Assembly (NCBI RefSeq): GCF_004348425.1
Contig: NZ_SMKK01000001.1
Span: 62,001 to 126,000 of the forward strand
Source of the DNA: Actinomadura sp. 7K507
GTDB lineage: Bacteria > Actinomycetota > Actinomycetes > Streptosporangiales > Streptosporangiaceae
Length of the DNA stretch: 64,000 bases
Direction: 5' to 3'
In this document: one piece after another, positions 58,244 through 64,000 of the stretch
Numbering within the stretch: the first letter of the stretch is position 1
Layout: every line of letters begins with the position of its first letter
Made by a program: the position numbers and the translations under genes
The notes under the pieces: model-generated
What the model saw: the letters and a program-made list of their open reading frames with translations, nothing else
The model's database searches: none
What the model was told of the DNA's origin: nothing

Positions 58244-59911
58244 CTACGCGCGGTGGCGGATCTCGCCGTCCACCGCTGTGGCCAGTACCGGCAGGTCACG
58301 TATCTCGTCCGGTGGGCACCGGGTGGGGTCGGCGGCGAGGGCCGTCCAGTCGGCGCGCATGCCGGGGCGCAGGACGCCGACCGCGTGGTCGTTGAACGCG
58401 GCGTACGCGGCGTCGGCGGTGTACATCCGCAGCGCCGTCGCGACGTCGAGCCGTTCCGCGGGTCCGAGGGGCCCGGCGCTCGGTTCGTGGTGGCGCGTCA
58501 CCGCCTGCCAGATCCCGCGCAGCGGCTGGAACGGCGTGACCGGCGAGTCCGAGCCGCCGGCCAGCCGGACGCCCGCGCGGTGCCAGGTGGCCAGCGGCGT
58601 GGCGGCCGCCGCGGTGTCCCGGCCGAGCCGATCGATGAGGCGGCCGGCGAACTGCTCCTGCATCGTCGGCTGGGTCGCCACGACCACGCCCAGCCGGCGG
58701 GCGTCGGCCATGTTGCGCTCCGAGGGCGTCAGGTACGCGTGGATCGCCTGGCAGCGCAGCGGCTCGACCGGGGCGACGCGGTCGGCGTGGTCGAGGACGT
58801 CGAACAGCAGGTCGAGCGCACCGCCCCCCACGGCATGGACGCCCAGCGACCAGCCGTGCCGCACGAGCCCGGCCGCGAGCACGCGCATCGAGCCGGGGTC
58901 GAGGAGCAGCTGCCCGTGGTCGGGGTGTCCGTGGTCGGGGTGTCCGTGGTCGGGGTGTCCGTGATCGTCGCACCGTCCGGGCCAGGGCTCGCGGAGGTAG
59001 GCCGTTCCCAGCGAGCCGCCGCCGTCCAGGAACACCTTCACGGGCCCGAGGCGCAGCCGGTCGTCGCCGAAGCCGGACCGCACCCCCAGGCCCGACAGGC
59101 GCGCGATCTCGTCCTCGACGGACGCGCCGGACACCAGCAGCGGCATCGCCGTCACCCGTAGCGGCAGCTCGCCGTCCCGGTGCATGCCCTGGTAGGTGGC
59201 GAGTTCCTCGGTGCGCAGCCCCGGCTCGATCACCGAGGTCAGCCCGGCGGCCAGGCACTGCTCCGCCGCGGCGGCGATCCCGGCACGCCTGGCCCGGTCG
59301 TCCTGCGGGGGCATGTGGCGCCGGACGAGCTCGATCGCCGGGGGCTCGATCAGCACGCCGGTGAGCCGTCCGGCGGCGTCCCGGCCCAGGCGGCCGCCGG
59401 GCGGGTCGGGCGTGCCGTCGGTGAGGCCGGACAGTGCCAGCGCGGCCGAGTTGGCCGCGCCCTCGTGGCCGCAGCGGAGGATCAGGACCGGGCGGTCCGG
59501 GCAGGCGCGGTCGAGTTCGCCGCGGGTCGGCAGCCGCCGCTCGGCGATGTCCTCGATCTCCCATCCGTCGGCGGAGACCACCCACGGCGCCTCGGGATGG
59601 GCGTCGGCCCAGGCGCGTGTCGCGGCGATGACGCCCTCGATGCTGCGCTCGCCCGCCAGATCGAGCAGGACGTGCGCGAGCCCGGTCCACAGCAGGTGCA
59701 TGTGCGTGTCGATCAGTCCCGGCAGGACGGTCGCGCCGCCCAGGTCCAGGACCGGCGCGTGCTCGCCGAGCGCGGCGCGGGCCTGGTCGAGCGAGCCGAC
59801 CGAGACGATGCGGCCGCCGCGGATCCCCAGTGCCTCGGCGCGCGGCCGCTCCGCGTCCATGGTGATGACGTCCGCGGCCCGGACGACGTAGCCAGCTTCA
59901 TGATTCCTCAT
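58244..59911 (-). CDS. YtcJ-type amidohydrolase
   Basis: 555 residues from ATG 59911. VVRAADVITMDAERPRAEAL, GGATVLPGLIDTHMHLLWTG (HxH at 70-72), DRLRLGPVKVFLDGGGSLGT (Lys expected as metal bridge), SLGVHAVGGGALDLLFDVLD, CQAIHAYL and RLAGGSDSPVTPFQP (Asp) match the amidohydrolase 3/YtcJ family. No ribosome-binding site is present and TACAAT lies only four bases before the ATG, so the mRNA is probably leaderless. A His/Asp/Pro-rich loop (HPDHG units) is encoded by a 15-bp repeat. Likely cleaves an amide or cyclic amide imported by the neighbouring transporter. Confidence 0.87.
   Translation of the reverse strand: MRNHEAGYVVRAADVITMDAERPRAEALGIRGGRIVSVGSLDQARAALGEHAPVLDLGGATVLPGLIDTHMHLLWTGLAHVLLDLAGERSIEGVIAATRAWADAHPEAPWVVSADGWEIEDIAERRLPTRGELDRACPDRPVLILRCGHEGAANSAALALSGLTDGTPDPPGGRLGRDAAGRLTGVLIEPPAIELVRRHMPPQDDRARRAGIAAAAEQCLAAGLTSVIEPGLRTEELATYQGMHRDGELPLRVTAMPLLVSGASVEDEIARLSGLGVRSGFGDDRLRLGPVKVFLDGGGSLGTAYLREPWPGRCDDHGHPDHGHPDHGHPDHGQLLLDPGSMRVLAAGLVRHGWSLGVHAVGGGALDLLFDVLDHADRVAPVEPLRCQAIHAYLTPSERNMADARRLGVVVATQPTMQEQFAGRLIDRLGRDTAAAATPLATWHRAGVRLAGGSDSPVTPFQPLRGIWQAVTRHHEPSAGPLGPAERLDVATALRMYTADAAYAAFNDHAVGVLRPGMRADWTALAADPTRCPPDEIRDLPVLATAVDGEIRHRA
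58914..58958. repeat. 15-bp in-frame tandem repeat, three units
   Basis: CCGTGGTCGGGGTGT three times, then a degenerate copy. On the minus strand it encodes repeated HPDHG in a loop of the amidohydrolase; frame is kept because the unit is a multiple of three. Confidence 0.9.
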
Positions 59912-59927
59912 AACGATTGTACGTTAT
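59910..59927. promoter_or_regulatory. Inverted repeat over the amidohydrolase -10 and start codon
   Basis: ATAACG-ATTGTA-CGTTAT. The centre reads TACAAT on the minus strand, a strong -10 for a leaderless transcript; the left arm touches the ATG. A second overlapping repeat, ACGTT-ATC-AACGT, is at 59921-59933. Likely operator, possibly of the GntR protein. Confidence 0.5.
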
Positions 59928-59953
59928 CAACGTCCCTGGAGCCCCGTACACCG

Positions 59954-59982
59954 TTGACCCTTGAACCATATTGATGATAATC
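59954..59982 (+). promoter_or_regulatory. Promoter of the substrate-binding protein gene
   Basis: TTGACC (59954-59959), 16-bp spacer, GATAAT (59976-59981). TGATGATAATC (59972-59982), nearly identical to TGATGATTATC at 57362, overlaps the -10, which suggests common control with the permease operon. Confidence 0.6.
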
Positions 59983-60034
59983 GTTCTGCTCGTAACGGCG
60001 GTGTATGCCGCGTCCCACTCAGAGGAGTGAAGCC

Positions 60035-61018
60035 ATGATGGGAACGATCCGACGGCGCCGGCTCCGGGTGGTCATCGCGGCGGTCGCGGTCGGCCTCGCC
60101 GCGGGCTGCGGCTCGGGGGGAACCTCAGCGCAGACCGACGCCGAGGGCGTCACCACGGTGAAGGTCGGCCTGATCCCGATCACCGATGTCGCCCCGCTGT
60201 ACCTCGGCGTCCAGAAGGGCTTCTTCAACGCCCAGAAGCTCAAGATCGAGCCGCAACTGGCCGCGGGCGGCGCGGCGATCGTCCCCGCCGTCGTCAGCAA
60301 CAGCAACCAGTTCGGCTTCTCCAACAACGTGTCGCTCATCGTCGCCAAGAGCAAGGGCGTCCCGCTGCAGGCCATCACGCCGGGCGTCGGCATCGCACCG
60401 GGCAACAACGAGGCCTGCCAGGTGCTCGTCCCGGACGACAGCCCCATCCGCGGCGTCAAGGACCTGTCCGGCAAGACCCTGGCGGTCAACACGCTCAACA
60501 ACATCGGCGACGTCACGATCCGCGCCGCGCTCGAGAAGAAGGGCGTCGACCCGGGCACCGTGAAGTTCACCGAGATCGGCTTCCCCGACATGGTCACCGC
60601 GATCGAGTCGGACCGCATCGACGCCGCCTGGGAGTGCGAGCCGTTCGTCACCTCGCTGCTGCAGCGCGGCGCCCGCTCCGTCCTCAACAACTACGCCGAG
60701 ACCCACCCGAACCTGGCGGTGGCCTCCTACTTCACCTCGACCGCCTACGCCGAGAGCAACCCCGACGTGGTGCGCAGGTTCGACGCCGCGGTGCGGCAGT
60801 CGCTCGAGTACGCCAACGCCCACCCCGACGAGGTCCGCAAGATCCTCCCGTCCTACGCCAAGATCCCAGCCGAGCAGGCGGCGAAGATCAAGATGATCGC
60901 CTGGCCGACCACGTTCCAGCGGGACTCGATCGAGGAGCTGGTGCGGCTGTCGCAGAAGTACGAGCTCATCGAGAAGCCGGTCAGCGTGGACGACCTGATC
61001 CAGGAACCGAAGGGCTGA
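60035..61018 (+). CDS. NMT1/THI5-like (SsuA/NrtA-type) substrate-binding lipoprotein
   Basis: 327 residues, ATG after AGAGGAG. Lipobox LAAGC (Cys25). Binding-protein fold: VKVGLIPITDVAPLYLGVQK, GFFNAQKLKIEPQLAAGGAA, SNQFGFSNNVSLIVAKSKGV, VKDLSGKTLAVNTLNNIGDV, IDAAWECEPFVTSLLQRGAR. Captures a small anionic or heterocyclic solute outside the membrane for the ABC transporter encoded at 54699-57194. The gene is separated from the transporter by the regulator and the amidohydrolase but shares a promoter motif with it. Confidence 0.9.
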   Translation: MMGTIRRRRLRVVIAAVAVGLAAGCGSGGTSAQTDAEGVTTVKVGLIPITDVAPLYLGVQKGFFNAQKLKIEPQLAAGGAAIVPAVVSNSNQFGFSNNVSLIVAKSKGVPLQAITPGVGIAPGNNEACQVLVPDDSPIRGVKDLSGKTLAVNTLNNIGDVTIRAALEKKGVDPGTVKFTEIGFPDMVTAIESDRIDAAWECEPFVTSLLQRGARSVLNNYAETHPNLAVASYFTSTAYAESNPDVVRRFDAAVRQSLEYANAHPDEVRKILPSYAKIPAEQAAKIKMIAWPTTFQRDSIEELVRLSQKYELIEKPVSVDDLIQEPKG

Positions 61019-61022
61019 TCCC

Positions 61023-61070
61023 CCATGCGAAAGGTGGGCCGGACGCGGATCCGGCCCACCTTTCGCATGG
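61023..61070. terminator. Perfect 21-bp bidirectional terminator
   Basis: Left arm 61023-61043 and right arm 61050-61070 are exact complements around the loop CGCGGA; arms begin CCATGCGAAAGG. Located 4 bp after the binding-protein stop and 5 bp before the stop of the convergent hydratase-like gene. Confidence 0.9.
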
Positions 61071-61075
61071 TCGCC

Positions 61076-61837
61076 TCAGCGGCCGCGTCCGATCGCGGAC
61101 GCGGACCCGAGGCCGGTGACGTGCACTTCCACGCGGCCCGGCGGGAAGGGGGCCGCGGCGGTGGCGCCGCCGGCGAGGACGACGTGGCCGGCGCGCAGCG
61201 GCATGCCCTGGCGGCGGGCGATCTCCAGCAGGGCGGGCAGGGCCCGGTCCGGGTGCCCGAGGATGGCGGAGGTGGACCCCGTCTCCACGGTGGCGCCGTC
61301 GGCGGTGAGCCGGACGGCGAGGTCGCCCAGATCGACGCCCAGCGGCTGCCAGGCGCCGACGACGAACGCGGCGGACGAGGCGTTGTCGGCGATCACGTCG
61401 GGGAGGCTGAAGCGGAAGTCGCGGTAGCGCGAATCGATGATCTCCAGTGCGGGCGCGACGGCGTCCACGGGCAGTTCTTCGTCGTCCGTGGTGACGTCGC
61501 GGGCGATGCGGTAGGCGACCTCCGGCTCGACGCGCGGGTGGATGAAGCGCTCCAGCGGGACGTCGCCGCCGTCGGAGACGCGCATGGCATCGGTGAGCCG
61601 CCCGACGATCACTTCGGACACGCCCATCTGCGCCATCTTCGCCTTGCTGGTGAAGCCGAGCTTGAGGCCGGCCGGCCGCTCGCCCCGCTCCAGGCGGCGG
61701 GCGATCACCGCGTCCTGGATCGCGTACGCGTCGGCGGGCGTGAGCCCATCCGGGAGTTGCTCGACCGGGGACACCGTGTGCTGCGCGGTGTCCAGCCGTT
61801 CCGCGGCCCGGGCGAGCGCGCCGATATCAGTGGTCAT
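61076..61837 (-). CDS. MhpD-like 4-oxalocrotonate decarboxylase/2-hydroxypentadienoate hydratase
   Basis: 253 residues. LTPADAYAIQDAVIARRLER, GLKLGFTSKAKMAQMGVSEV, FIHPRVEPEVAYRIARDV, PALEIIDSRYRDFRFSLPDV and ADNASSAAFVVGAW carry the Glu/Asp metal ligands of the fumarylacetoacetase-fold hydratase/decarboxylase group. The TSKAKMAQMGV wording is nearest to 4-oxalocrotonate decarboxylase, which needs a hydratase partner. In 2-aminophenol and 3-hydroxyanthranilate meta-cleavage the decarboxylase follows a RidA-type deaminase, which is present in this operon. Last gene of the operon. Confidence 0.85.
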   Translation of the reverse strand: MTTDIGALARAAERLDTAQHTVSPVEQLPDGLTPADAYAIQDAVIARRLERGERPAGLKLGFTSKAKMAQMGVSEVIVGRLTDAMRVSDGGDVPLERFIHPRVEPEVAYRIARDVTTDDEELPVDAVAPALEIIDSRYRDFRFSLPDVIADNASSAAFVVGAWQPLGVDLGDLAVRLTADGATVETGSTSAILGHPDRALPALLEIARRQGMPLRAGHVVLAGGATAAAPFPPGRVEVHVTGLGSASAIGRGR

Positions 61838-61937
61838 GAAGGGGCCCCCTTTCCAAGGTCATGCGCGTCCAAGCGATGCGCGTCCAAGTCATGCGCGTCC
61901 AAGTCATGCGCGTCCAAGTCATGCGCGTCCAAGTCAT
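61827..61937 (-). CDS. 36-codon mini-ORF of MTWTR repeats
   Basis: ATG overlaps the monooxygenase stop (ATGA) and its TGA lies 8 bases past the start of the MhpD-like gene, so it couples both. Product: four MTWTR units, one IAWTR, then MTLERGPLHDH, encoded by 15-bp repeats in frame. Each unit also carries an ATG. Could be a translation relay, a slippage-tunable leader, or a chance product of repeat expansion. Confidence 0.4.
   Translation of the reverse strand: MTWTRMTWTRMTWTRMTWTRIAWTRMTLERGPLHDH
61861..61935. repeat. 15-bp tandem array, five units
   Basis: ATGCGCGTCCAAGTC at 61876, 61891, 61906 and 61921, with a variant unit at 61861. Fills the gap between the monooxygenase stop and the MhpD-like start. 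Length is a multiple of three. Confidence 0.92.
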
Positions 61938-63133
61938 GCCCGCCGGTGGACGCGTCCGGCGGGCGGCAGGCCCACGTAGTTGTCGCAGAAGTCCTTCATC
62001 GCCGCTTCGGAGGTGCAGACGTGCTCGAGCTCGGCATGCTGGAGCCGCCATTCCATGGGGCTGGCCGGGTCGTGGTGCAGCAGCGCCGTCATCGAACGGG
62101 AGAACTGCTGGGCGCGCCAGACGCCGCGGAGCGCGTCGTCGGAGTAGGCGTCCAGCGCGGACCGGTCGCCGGACTCGTACCAGGTGCACAGCGCGTCGGC
62201 GAGCAGCCGCACGTCCGCCGCGGCGAGGTTGAGGCCCTTCGCGGCGGTCGGCGGGACGATGTGGGCGGCGTCCCCCGCGAGGAACAGCCGTCCGTACTGC
62301 ATCGGCTCCGCCACGAAACTCCGCATCGCGGTGATGCTCTTCTGGGTGACGGTGCCCTCCGCGAGCGTCCAGCCGTCGTCGGTTCCGAGCCTCAGCTGGA
62401 GTTCCGCCCAGATCCGGTCGTCGGACCAGCCGGCCAGGTCCTCGTCCGGCGCGACCTGAAGGTAGAACCGGCTGACCTCGCTCGACCGCATGCTGTGCAG
62501 GGCGAACCCGCGCTCGTGGCACGCGTAGATCAGCTCGAACGTGGAGGGAGGGACGTCCGCCAGCACGCCGAGCCACGCGAAGGGGTAGTCGTGCCGGTAC
62601 GTCGTCAGGACGCCGTCGGGGACCGCACCGCGGGAGACCCCGTGGAAGCCGTCGCAGCCCGCGATGAAGTCGCAGGCCAGAACCCGTTCGGAGCCGTCCG
62701 CGGTCCGGTAGCGGACCTTCGGCGTGCCGGTGTCGACGCCTTCGAGCCGGACGTCGTCGACGTCGAACTCCAGCGGGAGGCCCGAGGCGATGCGGGCCGC
62801 GATCGCATCGGTGACGATCTCCTGCTGGCTGTACATGACGGCGGTGCAGCCGCCGGTCAGCTCGGCCATGGGGATCTGGTGGCGCTTCCCGTCGAACCGC
62901 ATCTCGAACCCGTGGTGGACGGCGGCCTTCCGGCGCATCCGCTCGTCCAGGCCCAGCTCCTCAAGGAGGCGCGCGGTGCGATGTTCCAGCATGCCCGCCC
63001 TGATCCGTCCCTCCACGTGGGCGCGGCTCCGGTGTTCCAGGACGACCGCGTCGACTCCGGCGAGTTCCAGCATCCGGCCGAGGAGCAGCCCGGCGGGACC
63101 GGCTCCGATGACGGCGACCTGTGTGCGTTCCAT
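61934..63133 (-). CDS. PobA-like FAD aromatic hydroxylase
   Basis: 399 residues, ATG 63133. Dinucleotide motif VAVIGAGPAGLLLGRMLELA, EHRSRAHVEGRIRAGMLEHR (p-hydroxybenzoate hydroxylase signature), the DG motif in DFIAGCDGFHGVSRGAVPDG and the GD motif in LFLAGDAAHIVPPTAAKGLN. Length and wording fit 4-hydroxybenzoate 3-monooxygenase; in this operon, which also has a 3-hydroxyanthranilate-type dioxygenase and RidA, the substrate may instead be an aminobenzoate (inference). Upstream 60 bp hold a duplicated ribosome-binding region. Confidence 0.9.
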   Translation of the reverse strand: MERTQVAVIGAGPAGLLLGRMLELAGVDAVVLEHRSRAHVEGRIRAGMLEHRTARLLEELGLDERMRRKAAVHHGFEMRFDGKRHQIPMAELTGGCTAVMYSQQEIVTDAIAARIASGLPLEFDVDDVRLEGVDTGTPKVRYRTADGSERVLACDFIAGCDGFHGVSRGAVPDGVLTTYRHDYPFAWLGVLADVPPSTFELIYACHERGFALHSMRSSEVSRFYLQVAPDEDLAGWSDDRIWAELQLRLGTDDGWTLAEGTVTQKSITAMRSFVAEPMQYGRLFLAGDAAHIVPPTAAKGLNLAAADVRLLADALCTWYESGDRSALDAYSDDALRGVWRAQQFSRSMTALLHHDPASPMEWRLQHAELEHVCTSEAAMKDFCDNYVGLPPAGRVHRRA

Positions 63134-63244
63134 GTTGAACCCTCCCCGGGGCCGGCCACCGAGACGAACGTGGAGTCGGCGTTGACCCCTCCCCGGGGCC
63201 GGCCACCGAGACAAGCGTGGAGTCAGTCACGTGGAGTCAGTCAC
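63134..63244. repeat. 47-bp duplication and 14-bp repeats before the hydroxylase gene
   Basis: A 44-nt block with core CCTCCCCGGGGCCGGCCACC occurs at 63134-63177 and 63181-63224; it contains the GGGGAGGG ribosome-binding site on the minus strand. GTGGAGTCAGTCAC follows twice (63217, 63231). Confidence 0.88.
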
Positions 63245-63250
63245 GTGGTG

Positions 63251-63769
63251 TCAGTAGGGCCGCAGCACGTCGCCGCAGCCGTCGCAGGTGCGGGCCTCGA
63301 CGTCGTCGAAGAAGCGCTGGTAGGCCTTGCCGACCGGGTCGGTCGAGTAGTCGTCGACGTGGCACGACTCCTCGTGCAGGAACTCCCCGCACCCCTGGCA
63401 GAACCATTGGAAGCGGTCGAGTTCGCCGGGCCGGCGGAGCCGTTCGATGACGATGATGAAGGCGTCCGGGTCGAACCGGGGAGAGTGCGGCAGCCGGGAC
63501 GGCGTGAAGATCGCCGACCCCTCCGGGACCACGTCGATCAGTTCCGTGCCGTCCGGCTGGAGGCTGTGCAGGCGCAGCTCCCCCCGGATCACGTACATCA
63601 CCTCGTCGCTCGGATTGAGGTGGAACTCGCAGCGGTACTCGCGTCCCCGTGCCACGAAGGCGAGGGACTCGCTGTTCTGCCACAGCACCTCGACGCGTTT
63701 GCCGCTCTTGCCGAGCCGCTCGGCGATCCCTTCGAGATCCACGACCGGCATGCGATACGGCTGGGTCAT
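63251..63769 (-). CDS. nbaC: 3-hydroxyanthranilate 3,4-dioxygenase-like enzyme
   Basis: 172 residues from ATG 63769 (AAGGGG upstream). Cupin iron site: H50 and E56 in RCEFHLNPSDEVMY, H94 in SRLPHSPRF; substrate Arg residues REYR. C-terminal rubredoxin-like pair CQGCGE and CDGCGD, as in bacterial 3-hydroxyanthranilate dioxygenases. Opens the ring of 3-hydroxyanthranilate or a related ortho-aminophenol with O2. The gene symbol follows the bacterial 2-nitrobenzoate/kynurenine pathway name and is provisional. Confidence 0.9.
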   Translation of the reverse strand: MTQPYRMPVVDLEGIAERLGKSGKRVEVLWQNSESLAFVARGREYRCEFHLNPSDEVMYVIRGELRLHSLQPDGTELIDVVPEGSAIFTPSRLPHSPRFDPDAFIIVIERLRRPGELDRFQWFCQGCGEFLHEESCHVDDYSTDPVGKAYQRFFDDVEARTCDGCGDVLRPY

Positions 63770-63852
63770 GATCGTGCCCCTTTCACCGGCGAGGCCCCGT
63801 GTCACAGCACGGCTGGGTCATGATCGCGCACCTTTCACCGGCGGGGGCCCGC
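63757..63852. repeat. 52-bp tandem duplication of the RidA-dioxygenase junction
   Basis: ACGGCTGGGTCATGATCG begins both copies (63757 and 63809), each also holding CTTTCACCGGCG. Each copy contains a ribosome-binding site, ATGACCCAGCC start and an upstream-gene end. Confidence 0.88.
63783..63821 (-). CDS. 12-codon mini-ORF from the duplicated junction
   Basis: Has AAAGG upstream and encodes MTQPCCDTGPRR: the first residues (MTQP) equal those of the dioxygenase and the last (GPRR) equal those of RidA, exactly what a tandem duplication of the junction would make. Probably not a functional peptide. Confidence 0.35.
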   Translation of the reverse strand: MTQPCCDTGPRR

Positions 63853-64000
63853 GTCGACGACGGCGGCGGTGCACTCCACCTCGACCAGCACACCGGCCCG
63901 GTGCGGCGGGGCGTTGACGGTCGTGCGCGCCGGGAAGCTCTCGCAGTCGGCGAAGAACTCCCGGTAGGCCTTGTTGAACTCGGGGAACTGGGAGGCGTCG
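63835..64000 (-). CDS. RidA-family deaminase, C-terminal part
   Basis: Runs off the right edge; about 54 residues visible. DASQFPEFNKAYREFFADCE, FPARTTVNAPPHRAGVLVEV, then ECTAAVVDAGPRR. QFPEFN and PARTTV with the late Glu-x-Glu-Cys are RidA/YjgF signatures (Arg of PARTTV binds the carboxylate). In ortho-aminophenol meta-cleavage a RidA-type 2-aminomuconate deaminase removes ammonia, which fits the operon. Stop at 63835. Confidence 0.85.
   Translation of the reverse strand, partial: DASQFPEFNKAYREFFADCESFPARTTVNAPPHRAGVLVEVECTAAVVDAGPRR

Noticed and set aside
61861-61935. 15-bp array as a CRISPR
   Set aside because: Units are contiguous with no spacers, the period is far too short, and no cas genes are near; it is a simple coding-type tandem repeat.
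61025-63823. Very long plus-strand open frame (about 930 codons)
   Set aside because: It is antisense to three genes with clear catalytic motifs; GC-rich third positions keep the opposite frame open. No family similarity, no ribosome-binding site.

Overview
The window is very GC-rich DNA (third codon positions almost always G or C, many GTG/TTG starts, Shine-Dalgarno sequences of the GGAGG type, ATGA/GTGA gene overlaps). Gene content (F420-type luciferase-like enzyme, an IdeR/DmdR-like iron box, many NarL-type two-component systems, MftR-like TetR regulator) points to a soil actinomycete, probably of the Actinomadura/Streptosporangiales kind; the genus is an inference. No tRNA, rRNA, prophage, insertion sequence or CRISPR array was seen.

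Layout. (1) 1-12.5 kb: a catabolic regulon. Six copies of the palindrome GGCACTNAGTGCC sit in all four promoter regions around a TetR gene with an MftR-like sequence. They control a CoA ligase (cut by the window edge), two adjacent acyl-CoA dehydrogenase genes that are now broken, a VOC/SnoaL pair, a cytochrome P450, and a long minus-strand operon (amidohydrolase, PhyH-type dioxygenase, VOC protein, CoA ligase joined in frame to an enoyl-CoA hydratase, second amidohydrolase, SDR). This looks like CoA-dependent breakdown of an unidentified substrate and is the best candidate for an undescribed system. (2) 12.6-30.6 kb: mixed housekeeping and accessory genes: small lipoprotein, ASCH-domain protein, an inverted pair of RibD_C/DHFR-like paralogues, two NarL-type two-component systems, membrane proteins, an HxlR regulator, MBL-fold enzymes, a three-gene hydrolase operon, a sulfur-handling MBL-rhodanese protein and a serine hydrolase lipoprotein. 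(3) 30.6-36.2 kb: a FtsX-type ABC exporter facing a third two-component system. (4) 36.2-41.2 kb: an iron-siderophore ABC uptake operon with an iron box and an AraC regulator. (5) 41.4-46.0 kb: two esterases of the antigen-85-like fold and a membrane-anchored methyltransferase. (6) 46.1-53.4 kb: an aromatic ring-hydroxylating dioxygenase cluster with AraC regulator and class II aldolase, facing a CoA ligase/LLM/SnoaL operon. (7) 54.7-64 kb: a nitrate/sulfonate/taurine-type ABC transporter, GntR regulator, YtcJ-type amidohydrolase and substrate-binding protein, then a meta-cleavage operon (RidA, 3-hydroxyanthranilate-type dioxygenase, PobA-like hydroxylase, MhpD-like enzyme).

A second theme runs through 41-64 kb: gene junctions carry short tandem duplications (14-55 bp), several of which create mini-ORFs of 12-36 codons, two of them overlapping both the stop of the upstream gene and the start of the downstream gene.
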